Shown here: positions 28,292 through 37,681 of the stretch, piece after piece
Numbering within the stretch: position 1 is the stretch's first letter
Layout of the letters: every line of letters begins with the position of its first letter
From: Sphingomonadales bacterium
GTDB taxonomy: Bacteria; Pseudomonadota; Alphaproteobacteria; Sphingomonadales; Sphingomonadaceae
Direction of reading: 5' to 3'
Length of the DNA stretch: 64,000 nt
Assembly: GCA_027488785.1 (NCBI GenBank)
Contig: JAIYAY010000009.1
Coordinates: 186,001 to 250,000 of the forward strand
Made by a program: the position numbers and the translations under genes
Notes under the pieces: model-generated
The model's database searches: none
Told to the model about the DNA's origin: nothing
The model's input: only the letters and a program-made list of their open reading frames with translations

Positions 28292-28849
28292 TCACTGGCT
28301 CAGGATTTCCTTTTCCTTGTGTGCGGCCGCGTCATCGACTGCCTTGATCATGTCATCGGTCATTTTCTGGACTTCAGTTTCCAACCTTTTGCGTTCGTCT
28401 TCACTGATTTCCTTCTTATTTTCATCGGTCTTCAGCCCGTCATTGGCATCACGGCGGACGTTGCGGATCGCGATTTTCGCCTTTTCCGCATATTGGCCTG
28501 CCAGCTTTGCAAGCTCCTTGCGGCGTTCTTCGGTCAGGTCGGGAATAGGCAAACGAAGCGTTTGGCCATCGGTGATCGGATTCAATCCAAGGCCTGCCGA
28601 ACGGATGGCCTTTTCAACCGGCGTAACATTTGACCGGTCCCACACTTGCACTGAAAGCAAACGCGGTTCTGGTGCGCTGACTGTAGCAACTTGGCTCAAC
28701 GGCATGTGTGATCCGTACACTTCAACCACAACGGGATCGAGTAAGGTCACATTGGCGCGGCCCGTGCGTAAGCCCGAAAGATCGCTTTTGAGTGATTCGA
28801 CAGCGCCCTTCATACGACGCTCTACATCGGTTTTGTCATATTGCGGCAT
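28292..28849 (-). CDS. frr: ribosome recycling factor
   Basis: A 185-residue factor that, with EF-G, splits post-termination ribosomes. It shows the usual sequence [20 protein letters not shown] and the two-domain layout with helical C terminus ([20 protein letters not shown]). AAGGA precedes the ATG. It lies three bases after pyrH, as in most bacteria. Confidence 0.97.
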   Translation of the reverse strand: MPQYDKTDVERRMKGAVESLKSDLSGLRTGRANVTLLDPVVVEVYGSHMPLSQVATVSAPEPRLLSVQVWDRSNVTPVEKAIRSAGLGLNPITDGQTLRLPIPDLTEERRKELAKLAGQYAEKAKIAIRNVRRDANDGLKTDENKKEISEDERKRLETEVQKMTDDMIKAVDDAAAHKEKEILSQ

Positions 28850-28852
28850 GGA

Positions 28853-29578
28853 TCAGTTTCCTTCGCTTGTTACCACAGTTGAAGTGCCACTTCCGTCAAG
28901 CACTTTCAGAATATTGCCCTGCTCGCGGATCGAGAAAACCACGATGGGAATGTTGTTGTCACGGCATAAAGATACCGCGCTGGCATCCATAACCTTCAGA
29001 TTATCTGCCAAGACACGGTCATAACTTAATGTTTCATAACGTTTTGCAGTTGATACTTTTTTGGGATCAGCGTCGTAGACGCCATCGACTGATGTGCCTT
29101 TGAACAATGCATCACACTGCATTTCCGCCGCGCGCAATGCAGCGCCGCTATCGGTTGTGAAGAATGGAGCGCCAACGCCAGCGGCAAAAATGACAATCCG
29201 TCCCTTCTCCAGATGTCGTTCCGCACGGCGGCGAATGACCGGCTCACACACCTTATCCATCTCAATCGCGGATTGAACACGGGTGGGAACACCAAGTTGT
29301 TCCAGTGCGTTTTGCATCGCAAGCGCGTTCATGACGGTGGCGAGCATGCCCATATAATCGGCCTGCGCACGATCCATACCCTTGGCCGCGCCAGACATCC
29401 CGCGGAAGATATTGCCCCCGCCGATGACTAGGCACAATTGCAGACCTGTATCCTGAGCTGCCTTTACCTCTTCGGCCACCCGCGCGACCGTGTCGGGGTC
29501 AATGCCATAGGCTTGGTCGCCCATAAGCACTTCGCCTGATAACTTCAGAAGAATGCGACGATAGCCGTGCGCGCCCAT
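28853..29578 (-). CDS. pyrH: uridylate kinase
   Basis: A 241-residue hexameric UMP kinase of the amino acid kinase fold. It opens with [20 protein letters not shown] and contains [13 protein letters not shown] and [23 protein letters not shown] at 29578 has GAGG upstream and gives the standard length; an upstream frame extension runs into the tsf-pyrH spacer. frr follows at once. Confidence 0.96.
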   Translation of the reverse strand: MGAHGYRRILLKLSGEVLMGDQAYGIDPDTVARVAEEVKAAQDTGLQLCLVIGGGNIFRGMSGAAKGMDRAQADYMGMLATVMNALAMQNALEQLGVPTRVQSAIEMDKVCEPVIRRRAERHLEKGRIVIFAAGVGAPFFTTDSGAALRAAEMQCDALFKGTSVDGVYDADPKKVSTAKRYETLSYDRVLADNLKVMDASAVSLCRDNNIPIVVFSIREQGNILKVLDGSGTSTVVTSEGN

Positions 29579-29721
29579 AATTTCCCTCACCCTGATACGA
29601 TAATGGCGCCCAGCTATAGGAGCCGCGCGCCACATCGCCAAGTGCTTATGCCGTAATTTAATAGCGGCAGATAAACTCCGCTCTCACCCCGCTTATCGAG
29701 ATAAGAACGATGCTTTTATTG

Positions 29722-30648
29722 TTACGCGCCGACCGCTGCAGCTACTTCTGCTGCAAAGTCAGACACTTCCTTCTCAATGCCCTCTCCCAATTGGAAGCGA
29801 ACATAGTCCTTGAGCACGATAGGCGTGCCAGCTTCTTTACCAGCGGCGGCCACAACATCGGAAATCGGTGTCTTGCCGTCCATCACAAATGGCTGGCTCA
29901 ACAAAGCATTTTCCTTGGCAAATTTCTTCACAGCGCCTTCAACCATCTTTTCGACGATATCAGCAGGCTTGCCGCTTTCCGACGCCTTTTCACGGGCAAT
30001 GCCGCGCTCACGCTCAAGCGTTTCGGCATCAAGGCCGGTTTCGTCAAGCGACAGCGGGAATGCAGCAGCAATGTGCATTGCCAATTGCTTCCCAAGACCG
30101 TCGAGCGTCGCAGCATCGGCTTCGCTTTCAAGCGCCACCAGAACGCCAATGCCACCCATGCCAGGCGCCGCAGCGTTATGGACATAAGAAACAACACGGC
30201 CATTGCTGACCGACAGCGACTTCACGCGGCGGATAACCTGGTTTTCGCCGATGGTAGCGATATTGTTGGTCAGACGATCCTGAACCGTTTCACCAGCGCT
30301 ATAAGGCGCCGCCAAAACGGCCTCGGCTTCATTGGCAGCCAAACCAAGCGCAACTTGGCTAACGGCGGCAACAAATTCTTGGAACTGTTCGTTCTTGGCG
30401 ACGAAATCGGTCTGGCTGTTGACTTCGATAGCTGTACCCTTGGTGCCTTCTACAGCAACACCGACAAGGCCTTCAGCCGCAGTGCGGCTAGACTTCTTGG
30501 CAGCGGTTGCAAGGCCCTTAGCGCGCAGCAAATCAACGGCAGCTTCGATATCGCCATTGGTTTCTTCAAGCGCCTTTTTGGCGTCCATCATGCCAGCGCC
30601 GGAAAGCTCACGCAGTTCCTTGACGGCTGAAGCAGTAATTGCAGACAT
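29722..30648 (-). CDS. tsf: translation elongation factor Ts
   Basis: A 308-residue guanine nucleotide exchange factor for EF-Tu. The N-terminal UBA-like region holds the family signature [19 protein letters not shown]; the core has [16 protein letters not shown] precedes the ATG. It is separated from rpsB by a 147-bp gap full of palindromes, which may lower or uncouple its expression from rpsB. Confidence 0.97.
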   Translation of the reverse strand: MSAITASAVKELRELSGAGMMDAKKALEETNGDIEAAVDLLRAKGLATAAKKSSRTAAEGLVGVAVEGTKGTAIEVNSQTDFVAKNEQFQEFVAAVSQVALGLAANEAEAVLAAPYSAGETVQDRLTNNIATIGENQVIRRVKSLSVSNGRVVSYVHNAAAPGMGGIGVLVALESEADAATLDGLGKQLAMHIAAAFPLSLDETGLDAETLERERGIAREKASESGKPADIVEKMVEGAVKKFAKENALLSQPFVMDGKTPISDVVAAAGKEAGTPIVLKDYVRFQLGEGIEKEVSDFAAEVAAAVGA

Positions 30649-30697
30649 AAATTTGTCCTTTCGAAATATGCAGGAGGCCCATCGACCTCATTAAAGT

Positions 30698-30787
30698 TCG
30701 TCATCCCTGCGAAAGCGAGGATCCAACACCTGTGTTTGCAATACATGCAAACATAAGAGTCAGCCCCCGCCTACGCGGGGGTGACGA
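30698..30787. repeat. palindromic intergenic repeat, copy B (rpsB-tsf)
   Basis: The element has complementary ends TCGTCA (30698-30703) and TGACGA (30782-30787). Inside are a perfect GTTTGCA-N5-TGCAAAC stem (30734-30752) and CCCCCGC-CTAC-GCGGGGG (30764-30781). A degraded CCTGCGAAAGCGAGG stem follows the left end. Ends and style match the copy between ilvN and ilvC. In the transcript it forms hairpins between two highly expressed genes. Confidence 0.75.
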
Positions 30788-30795
30788 CAAATTGA

Positions 30796-31626
30796 TTACG
30801 CTTCTGCGGCAGGCGCTTCGGCGGGAGCTTCTTCCGCAGAAGGTGCTGCTTCTTCTGCTGCCGGTGCAGCTTCTTCAACCAAAGCTGGTTCAGCCGCAGG
30901 CTCAACTTCCGCACCAAGGTCGACACCCTTGGCAACCTTAGCGTTTACATTGCCCTTGGTTGCCGCAGTGGCAACGGCGTCGCAATACAAACGAATGGCG
31001 CGTGCGGCGTCATCATTTGCAGGAACAGGGAATGCAATGCCGTCAGGCGATACGTTTGAATCGAGGATTGCGATCACTGGAATACCCAGAACGTTGGCTT
31101 CCTTGATAGCTAGCTCTTCCTTGTTGGCGTCAACAACGAACATGACATCAGGAATGCCGCCCATGTCGCGGATACCGCCAAGGCTCATTTCCAACTTGTC
31201 GCGCTCGCGGGTCATTTGAAGGATTTCCTTCTTCGTAAAACCGTGCGTGTCACCCGAAAGCTGCTCTTCAAGCGTCTTGAGCTTCTTGATCGAGTTTGAA
31301 ATGGTCTTCCAGTTGGTGAGCATGCCGCCCAACCAACGATGGTTCACGAAATGCTGACCTGATGCGCGAGCTGCATCGGCGATTGGGCCTTGGGCCTGAC
31401 GCTTCGTGCCAACGAACAATACTTTGCCACCAGACGAAACGCTCTGCGCGACGAAATCTAGCGCACGTGCAAACAATGGCACGGACTGCGACAAATCAAG
31501 AATGTGGATGCCGTTGCGCGCGCCGAAGATATACGGCTTCATGCGCGGGTTCCAACGGTGTGTTTGGTGGCCGAAATGGGCCCCAGCTTCAAGCAATTGC
31601 TGCATGGTAACGACAGGTGCCGCCAT
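30796..31626 (-). CDS. rpsB: 30S ribosomal protein S2
   Basis: A 276-residue small-subunit protein, starting [20 protein letters not shown] with the typical [13 protein letters not shown]. The last 40 residues are an Ala/Glu-rich tail ([20 protein letters not shown]), common in alphaproteobacteria. AAGGAG precedes the ATG. It heads the rpsB-tsf-pyrH-frr cluster. Confidence 0.97.
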   Translation of the reverse strand: MAAPVVTMQQLLEAGAHFGHQTHRWNPRMKPYIFGARNGIHILDLSQSVPLFARALDFVAQSVSSGGKVLFVGTKRQAQGPIADAARASGQHFVNHRWLGGMLTNWKTISNSIKKLKTLEEQLSGDTHGFTKKEILQMTRERDKLEMSLGGIRDMGGIPDVMFVVDANKEELAIKEANVLGIPVIAILDSNVSPDGIAFPVPANDDAARAIRLYCDAVATAATKGNVNAKVAKGVDLGAEVEPAAEPALVEEAAPAAEEAAPSAEEAPAEAPAAEA

Positions 31627-31733
31627 GGTACTTCTCCTTCCGGTTGAGCCTCTGGGAAACTAGAACTTCACTATTGCCTGAAAGACATAGATCAGCACCG
31701 GTATGTGCGTTTCCCATGTGGAATGTTGGCGCC

Positions 31734-31760
31734 GTTATAGTTGGTGAGAGGATTCGTCAA
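31734..31760 (-). promoter_or_regulatory. candidate rpsB promoter
   Basis: On the minus strand TTGACG (31760-31755) and TATAAC (31739-31734) are separated by 15 bp and lie about 110 bp before the rpsB start. The spacing is short for a sigma-70 type promoter, so this is tentative. Confidence 0.4.
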
Positions 31761-31980
31761 GCACCAATGGGCTGTTAACGGCGTAAGGCCCGTATTACGG
31801 TATTAACAACAAACTCACCTCTATCTGCATAAGTAGCAGCTAGAAGTTGGAGTGCCGAGGTTGAAAGTCTCGACAACTAAGCGCGCCGTTTTAGCCTTTT
31901 GCTTTCGGCAAAGTTATCCACAGTTCATCCCCCATTTTATCCCATGATGTTCTATTTGCGAGATACCGCTTGACACAAAA

Positions 31981-31995
31981 GAACAAATAGTGAAC
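31981..31995 (+). promoter_or_regulatory. LexA (SOS) box, GAAC-N7-GAAC
   Basis: GAAC AAATAGT GAAC matches exactly the direct-repeat operator GAAC-N7-GAAC (GTTC-N7-GTTC) bound by alphaproteobacterial LexA. It lies five bases after a TTGACA hexamer and 74 bp before the ATG of the small membrane-protein gene, where bound LexA would block transcription. Confidence 0.75.
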
Positions 31996-32069
31996 AAAGA
32001 TGCAAATCCGGTATAAAACCGAATCAGCACTCCGCCCAATTTAGGGTGGAGATCAACAAGGATAGTGCC

Positions 32070-32309
32070 ATGACAATTATCGCTTCGCTTCTCTTCCTCA
32101 CTGCCCTGGGTGCGTCCATTGGCGTGATCACACTTTCCATTCGCAACGCCATGCCGCGTATCCAAGAAGTTATTGATATGGAATTTTCGCCAGCGATGCA
32201 GCGTGAGCGGCGGATCATTTTGGGCGATATGCGACGCTTGGCCCCTGCAACGATCATTGCCTTTCCAAGCGCCGCTCGCGTGCAAAACAGAGACCGTTTA
32301 GCAGCTTAA
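32070..32309 (+). CDS. small membrane protein, probably SOS-controlled
   Basis: I do not recognise this 79-residue protein. Residues 2-22 (TIIASLLFLTALGASIGVITL) form one membrane helix, shown here at its 21-residue span as TIIASLLFLTALGASIGVIT plus L. A basic, helical cytoplasmic-type tail follows (QRERRIILGDMRRLAP). AAGGA lies eight bases before the ATG. A LexA box lies upstream and a rho-independent terminator downstream, so it forms its own transcription unit. Small LexA-controlled membrane proteins such as Caulobacter SidA stop cell division; a like role here is only a hypothesis, as no similarity to SidA can be claimed. Confidence 0.75.
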   Translation: MTIIASLLFLTALGASIGVITLSIRNAMPRIQEVIDMEFSPAMQRERRIILGDMRRLAPATIIAFPSAARVQNRDRLAA

Positions 32310-32389
32310 AATAAACGCGCGCGGCACGATTAGCCGTCCACGCCAATCACCATCAAAATGGATCTAGTTTTACTTTAAACCATAGACGT

Positions 32390-32411
32390 GCCCGCATTGC
32401 GGGCTTTTTTT
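32390..32411 (+). terminator. terminator of the small membrane-protein gene
   Basis: GCCCGC-ATT-GCGGGC followed by seven T residues, about 80 bp after the stop codon. Strong intrinsic terminator in the plus direction. Confidence 0.9.
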
Positions 32412-32463
32412 GCGCTGATTATTTGCGCATGGCGGCGAAAGCTATGGCTCCCCTAACCCAATA

Positions 32464-32498
32464 CAAAAAAGGGCGGGTGCTTTCGCCCCGCCCTTTTT
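32464..32498. terminator. bidirectional terminator, mainly for the HU gene
   Basis: GGGCGGG (32471-32477) pairs with CCCGCCC (32487-32493), flanked by A runs on the left and T runs on the right, so it works in both directions. It lies about 20 bp past the end of the minus-strand HU gene. Confidence 0.9.
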
Positions 32499-32519
32499 AC
32501 CAATTTCTTGGTATATGTC

Positions 32520-32792
32520 TTAGTTGACAGCGTCCTTGAGCGCCTTGCCAGCTTTGAACTTAGGCTGTGTCGATGCCTTGATGGTCATTGGCTCACCAGT
32601 GCGTGGGTTACGGCCGGTCGATGCCTTACGCTTTGCAACGCCAAAAGTGCCGAAACCTACGAGACGCACTTCGCCGCCGCTCTTCAAAGCGCCAGTGATG
32701 GCTTCAAATGTTGCTTCAACAGCTTTGCCAGCGTCAGCCTTGGTCAAACCGCTTGCTTCGGCTACTGCACTGACGAGATCTTGCTTGTTCAT
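32520..32792 (-). CDS. HU family DNA-binding protein
   Basis: A 90-residue nucleoid protein that bends DNA. It starts MNKQDLVSAVAEASGLTKAD and contains the signature GFGTFGVAKRKASTGRNPRT, the DNA-binding arm. ATG at 32792 has GGGGG upstream; the frame extends further but without a better start. It lies downstream of lon, as in many bacteria where lon and hupB are neighbours. Confidence 0.96.
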   Translation of the reverse strand: MNKQDLVSAVAEASGLTKADAGKAVEATFEAITGALKSGGEVRLVGFGTFGVAKRKASTGRNPRTGEPMTIKASTQPKFKAGKALKDAVN

Positions 32793-32980
32793 GTGGGAAC
32801 CCCCTCTAAAAATTATGTGAGACTCACTTATTGCTAAATTGAGTCGCGGCCCAGGCCGGTTCTCAGATAATGAGGAGATTGTTGACACTGTCAAAGGAAA
32901 TATCGGCCTAAAACCGTCATTTTCTGTGAAAAACGGCGCGTCCTGCGAATTACATACAACTAAAGGCAGAACGCACCGAC

Positions 32981-35380
32981 TTAATGTGTCACGGAAGCCC
33001 CATTTTCTCCACCGATTCCCGCTGGCAAAGCCGCCGCCAGATCATCAGCCTCGGTCCACTCAACCGCGACCAATGGCGCCACAAGTGCACGGGCCAAAAC
33101 TTGGTCCACATGGCTGACGGGAACGATTTCGAGACCATTTTTGATATTTGCCGGAATATCTGCGAGGTCCTTCTCATTCTCTTGCGGAATGAGAACGGTT
33201 TTGATCCCGCCACGCAAGGCCGCCAGCAATTTTTCTTTCAGGCCGCCAATAGGAAGCACCCGACCGCGCAAAGTTACTTCGCCGGTCATTGCCACATCGC
33301 GGTGCACGGCAATACCCGTCAGGGTCGACACGATGCAGGTGACCATGCCGATACCAGCAGATGGCCCATCCTTTGGCACGGCGCCCTCAGGAAGGTGAAT
33401 GTGTACATCCTTGCGGGCAAAAAGGCTGGGCTTGATGCCATAGCTCGGCGCACGTGCCTTCACGTAGCTCAAGGCAGCCTGAATAGACTCGCTCATGACT
33501 TCACCGAGCTTACCCGTCGTTTTAATCTGCCCCTTACCGGGTACCGTAACCGCTTCGATCGTCAGCAATTCGCCACCGACTTCTGTCCAAGCTAGGCCCG
33601 TAACGGCGCCAATCTGGTTTTCTTCCTCGCCCATGTCATGGCGATATTTGCGAACACCCGAAAAATCCGCCAGATTTTCCGACGTAATGGCAATACTGCT
33701 GTCTTTGCCTTCCAAGATGCGGCGCAGCGCCTTGCGCGCCAGCTTTGCAATTTCGCGCTCCAAAGTCCGAACGCCCGCTTCACGCGTGTAATAACGGATG
33801 ACGTCACGCATCGCTTCGTCGCTGATGGAAAACTCACCCTGCTTCAAGCCATGGGCTTCGATTTGCTTTTCGATCAAATGCCGCTTGGCAATCTCAAGCT
33901 TCTCGTCCTCGGTATAGCCTTCCAGACGGATGATTTCCATCCGGTCCAACAAGGCTTGCGGCAAGTTTAAGCTGTTTGCCGTCGTCACAAACATGACGTC
34001 CGACAAATCAAGGTCGATTTCGAGATAATGGTCGTTGAACTTGTTGTTCTGTTCCGGGTCAAGCACTTCGAGCAAAGCCGACGCGGGGTCGCCGCGGAAG
34101 TCCTGTCCAAGCTTGTCAATTTCGTCGAGCAGAAACAACGGGTTCATTGTCCCCGCCTTTTTCAGGTTTGCCGCGACCTTACCGGGCATTGATCCGATAT
34201 AAGTCCGACGGTGGCCGCGAATCTCCGCTTCGTCACGCACGCCGCCCAAGGATTGGCGGATAAATTCACGACCCGTCGCCTTGGCAATCGATTTACCCAA
34301 GGATGTCTTGCCCACGCCGGGAGGACCGACGAGGCACAATATTGGTCCTTTCAGCTTGTTTGTGCGGGCCTGCACCGCAAGATATTCGATGATCCGGTCC
34401 TTCACCTTTTCCAGCGCAAAATGATCGGCATCCAGCACGCCCTGCGCCTTAGCGATATCCCGCTTCAACTTTGACCGTTTACCCCAGGGTATACCCAGCA
34501 AGGTATCGAGATAGTTACGGATCACGGTAGCTTCTGCCGACATGGGCGCCATACCGCGCAGCTTTTTCAATTCCGCATTGGCCTTGGCCTTTGCTTCCTT
34601 GGAAAGCTTCATTGTATCAATCTTGGATTGAAGCTCAGCAACTTCGTCGCCGCCTTCACCATCATCATTGCCAAGCTCGCGCTGAATAGCCTTCATCTGC
34701 TCATTCAGATAATATTCGCGCTGGGTCTTCTCCATCTGCCGCTTCACGCGGCCACGGATTTTCTTTTCAACCTGCAAAACGCCAAGCTCACCCTCCATGA
34801 AGGCAAATGCCATTTCGAGGCGGCGTAGCGGGTTGGCTTCCACCAACAAGGACTGCTTGTCTGAGACTTTTAGTTGGATGTTCGCCGCCACTGCATCTGC
34901 AAGCGCAGAAGGTGTGTCAATCTCTGTCAGTTGCACCGCCGTTTCGGCGGTCATTTTCTTATTCAGCTTTGAATAGCTCTCAAATTGCTCGTTAACCGAG
35001 CGCATTAATGCAGTGGCCTCCGGACCTTCGACATTTGTTTCGGTGATGAGGCTGATATTGGCTTCAACAAAATCGCCACCGCGATCGACAAGATCGCGCA
35101 ATTCTGCCCGCTGCTTGCCCTCGACCAGCACGCGCACGGTGCCGTCGGGCAGTTTCAACAACTGCATGATCGTGGCAGTAACACCAATAGTATACAGATC
35201 ATCCTTGTCAGGGTCATCCTCGGCCGGGTCAAGCTGGGCCACAAGGAAAATTTCTTTGTTGGCTGCCATCGCCTTTTCAAGCGCAACCACTGATTTGTCG
35301 CGACCGACAAACAACGGCACAATCATGCCAGGAAAAACAACAATGTCGCGCAACGGCAATAATGGAAGGTTCAGGTCCAT
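32981..35380 (-). CDS. lon: ATP-dependent protease Lon (La)
   Basis: A 799-residue AAA+ serine protease for misfolded and regulatory proteins. It has the N-terminal substrate domain (about 1-200), a coiled coil, an ATPase with Walker A GPPGVGKTSLGKS and Walker B FLLDEIDKLG, and the proteolytic domain with catalytic serine in PKDGPSAGIGM and lysine in GGLKEKLLAA. GGAGT precedes the ATG at 35380. The 188-bp gap to HU shows no obvious element. Confidence 0.97.
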   Translation of the reverse strand: MDLNLPLLPLRDIVVFPGMIVPLFVGRDKSVVALEKAMAANKEIFLVAQLDPAEDDPDKDDLYTIGVTATIMQLLKLPDGTVRVLVEGKQRAELRDLVDRGGDFVEANISLITETNVEGPEATALMRSVNEQFESYSKLNKKMTAETAVQLTEIDTPSALADAVAANIQLKVSDKQSLLVEANPLRRLEMAFAFMEGELGVLQVEKKIRGRVKRQMEKTQREYYLNEQMKAIQRELGNDDGEGGDEVAELQSKIDTMKLSKEAKAKANAELKKLRGMAPMSAEATVIRNYLDTLLGIPWGKRSKLKRDIAKAQGVLDADHFALEKVKDRIIEYLAVQARTNKLKGPILCLVGPPGVGKTSLGKSIAKATGREFIRQSLGGVRDEAEIRGHRRTYIGSMPGKVAANLKKAGTMNPLFLLDEIDKLGQDFRGDPASALLEVLDPEQNNKFNDHYLEIDLDLSDVMFVTTANSLNLPQALLDRMEIIRLEGYTEDEKLEIAKRHLIEKQIEAHGLKQGEFSISDEAMRDVIRYYTREAGVRTLEREIAKLARKALRRILEGKDSSIAITSENLADFSGVRKYRHDMGEEENQIGAVTGLAWTEVGGELLTIEAVTVPGKGQIKTTGKLGEVMSESIQAALSYVKARAPSYGIKPSLFARKDVHIHLPEGAVPKDGPSAGIGMVTCIVSTLTGIAVHRDVAMTGEVTLRGRVLPIGGLKEKLLAALRGGIKTVLIPQENEKDLADIPANIKNGLEIVPVSHVDQVLARALVAPLVAVEWTEADDLAAALPAGIGGENGASVTH

Positions 35381-35533
35381 AGATACTCCAATTGGCGGTC
35401 ACCCGAAACGGCACCCCACCTGTTCCCCCTCAATATGAGTGCTTTGCGCACGCTTTCAATGCATGTGCATCACTTGCAGCCATTAAACTGGGGAAAACCG
35501 AGGAGACTTAGGCCATTACAGCCTTTCAACTTG

Positions 35534-35869
35534 TTAAAAGGGTAGCTTGAACCCGGGAGGCAGTGGCAGGCCGCTGGACATTTTACCCATTTCGGCGTTG
35601 CTGGCGGCATCCGCCTTTTCGCGGGCATCGTTGAAGGCGGCGGTAATGAGGTCTTCGAGCATCCCTTTGTCGGCTGGCACGATGAGGCTGTCATCTAGCG
35701 CAACGTTCAAAATGCGGCCTTTTGCAGTCGCGCGGACTTTCACAAGACCGCCTCCGGAAACGCCCTCCACCTGAATAGTGTCGAGTGTCGCTTGCGCTTG
35801 TTCCATCTGCTGCTGGATGTTTTGGGCGGCTTCCTGCGCCGCTTTGATCATCTCTTCCATGCTTTTCAT
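35534..35869 (-). CDS. YbaB/EbfC family nucleoid-associated protein
   Basis: A 111-residue DNA-binding protein with long helix MKSMEEMIKAAQEAAQNIQQ at the start and the core VRATAKGRILNVALDDSL. ATG at 35869 overlaps the dnaX stop as ATGA. The dnaX-ybaB pair is widely conserved; recR, the usual third gene, does not follow here. Confidence 0.94.
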   Translation of the reverse strand: MKSMEEMIKAAQEAAQNIQQQMEQAQATLDTIQVEGVSGGGLVKVRATAKGRILNVALDDSLIVPADKGMLEDLITAAFNDAREKADAASNAEMGKMSSGLPLPPGFKLPF

Positions 35870-37623
35870 GCGCTTTTGCTCCATTTCATGTCATTCTCGT
35901 CGCTGTCGAGCAGCTCCGCCTCTGGAAACGCGGCAAAAGCTGCTTTGACCAAAGGTGACTCCAATATAATGCGTTTATCCGCTTCGGCTGCTGCTTGCTC
36001 TTGCTCGAGCAAGCTTGGTTGCGCCTCACCGGCGCGCTCCTCAATCTCCCAGCGTGTGCCTGTAACCTTTGCCAAGGCGTCGCGCAGTTCGGCGACGAAG
36101 CTCGGCGCAACAGGTCCAGCCAATTGATATGCCAGATAAGGCGGCGCGTAATCCACAATACGCATCACATCGCGTAGTGTCATTTCAAGGCTGACAAAAC
36201 CATCCCGCGCTAATCGCTCCAATAATGCATGAAAATTGGCAGGCATCAAAGACTGGACATTGGCCGTTGGCGGAGCATCGTGCGGGGTGGGCGCAGCAGC
36301 AGATGTTGGAGACGTAAACGCGCCTTCGCCAATCATCTTGGCTAATTCGCCAGGGTCTGGCAGCGTTGCGGCATGAACCACGCGCAGCAGCGCCATGTCC
36401 GCCGCATCGAGCGGGACTGAAGCGCGAGCGACTTCCTCTTGCCCCTTCAATAGCAACTGCCATAAGCGGTGCAAAACAGGAAAGGAGAGACGATCGGCGT
36501 GATCATCTACCACCGCCGCAGCAGCGACATCCAAGGCCCCATCACGCGGCGCGCCCACCTTGGCTAGCGTGAGCCGGTGGACCTCCGACAAAAGCCCGGC
36601 AAACATCGCTAGCGGTTCAACGCCCAAATTATACTGGTTCTTTGCTTCGGCCAGCATCGCCTGCGCGTCACCAATAAGTATAAGTCCAAAAAGTCGCCGG
36701 ATTGCGCCACGGTCAGACAGGCCCAACATGTCGCGGACTTGCGCCGCAGTCACCTGCCCGTCGCCCTCCATATCCGCATGGGCAATGGCTTGGTCGAGGA
36801 TGGAGAGGCCATCGCGCACCGACCCCTCTGCCGCTTGCGCGATCAGAGTTAGCGCCTCTAACTCCGCCGCAACGGCTTCCTTTGCGGAGATTTCGGCAAA
36901 ATGCGCCGAAAGCTTCTCAGTCGGTATCCGCTTCAAATCAAAGCGCTGGCACCGCGACAATACGGTGATTGGAACCTTGTTCACCTCCGTCGTGGCGAAC
37001 AGGAATTTCACATGGCCGGGCGGTTCTTCCAATGTCTTCAACAAAGCGTTGAACGCGTTTTTCGACAGCATGTGCACTTCGTCGATAATGTAAATTTTGT
37101 AGCGCGCGGAAACAGCGGAATACCGCACTGCTTCAATAATTTCACGCACATCGTCAACGCCAGTGTGGCTTGCGGCATCCATTTCGATGACGTCAATATG
37201 CCGCCCCTCGGCGATAGCAACGCAAGGTTCGCACACCCCGCATGGGTCAATGGTTGGCCCACCCTGTCCGTCTGCACCAATGCAGTTCAGCGCCTTAGCA
37301 ATCAGCCGCGCCGTAGAGGTCTTTCCCACGCCGCGCACACCAGTCATCAAAAATGCATGCGCCAGCCGGTCCCGCTTAATGGCGTTACCCAGCGTCTGCA
37401 CCATGGCATCCTGCCCAATCAGCTCAGCAAAGGTCTGTGGCCGGTATTTGCGTGCCAATACGCGGTAAGCCGCGCCGCCGGCCGCGGCAGGCGGTTGAGA
37501 TGCGGCAGCGGTTACTGGCTTGGTGGCTAGCGGCAAATCCAACCCCAGCCCCAATGCGTCATCGGGCATATCGGGGTCGCGGGTCGCGAAATCTGGGCTG
37601 TCGGAGTCGGGCATTATCATCAT
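35866..37623 (-). CDS. dnaX: DNA polymerase III subunits gamma/tau
   Basis: The 585-residue clamp-loader ATPase of the replicase. An N-terminal acidic tail of about 50 residues precedes the AAA+ domain that starts YRVLARKYRPQTFAELIGQD. Walker A is GVRGVGKTST, zinc cysteines lie in PCGVCEPC, and Walker B is IYIIDEVHMLS. The C-terminal 230 residues bind the polymerase core. Start codons at 37623, 37620 and 37614 are possible. Longer frames would run through the SRP RNA gene and are rejected. No clear ribosome-binding site is visible. Confidence 0.94.
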   Translation of the reverse strand: MMIMPDSDSPDFATRDPDMPDDALGLGLDLPLATKPVTAAASQPPAAAGGAAYRVLARKYRPQTFAELIGQDAMVQTLGNAIKRDRLAHAFLMTGVRGVGKTSTARLIAKALNCIGADGQGGPTIDPCGVCEPCVAIAEGRHIDVIEMDAASHTGVDDVREIIEAVRYSAVSARYKIYIIDEVHMLSKNAFNALLKTLEEPPGHVKFLFATTEVNKVPITVLSRCQRFDLKRIPTEKLSAHFAEISAKEAVAAELEALTLIAQAAEGSVRDGLSILDQAIAHADMEGDGQVTAAQVRDMLGLSDRGAIRRLFGLILIGDAQAMLAEAKNQYNLGVEPLAMFAGLLSEVHRLTLAKVGAPRDGALDVAAAAVVDDHADRLSFPVLHRLWQLLLKGQEEVARASVPLDAADMALLRVVHAATLPDPGELAKMIGEGAFTSPTSAAAPTPHDAPPTANVQSLMPANFHALLERLARDGFVSLEMTLRDVMRIVDYAPPYLAYQLAGPVAPSFVAELRDALAKVTGTRWEIEERAGEAQPSLLEQEQAAAEADKRIILESPLVKAAFAAFPEAELLDSDENDMKWSKSA

Positions 37624-37681
37624 ATTAGATTGGTCACCGACCTTTGTCGAAACTTTCTCCACCGAAACACGGGGAAAAGTA

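Larger units (their letters stand above)
31627..32069. other. 443-bp divergent intergenic region (rpsB / LexA-box gene)
   Basis: This stretch has no supported gene. It holds a likely rpsB promoter near 31734-31760 on the minus strand, a perfect DnaA-box sequence TTATCCACA at 31914-31922, a -35 like TTGACA at 31970-31975 and a LexA box at 31981-31995. I see nothing convincing in 31765-31910. Confidence 0.7.

Noticed and set aside
29710-30630. 306-codon open frame antisense to tsf
   Set aside because: tsf is unmistakable on the other strand; the antisense product is Arg/His/Phe-rich without any known motif.
31914-31946. Replication origin
   Set aside because: Only one perfect DnaA box and one near match, no AT-rich unwinding region or origin-type neighbours.
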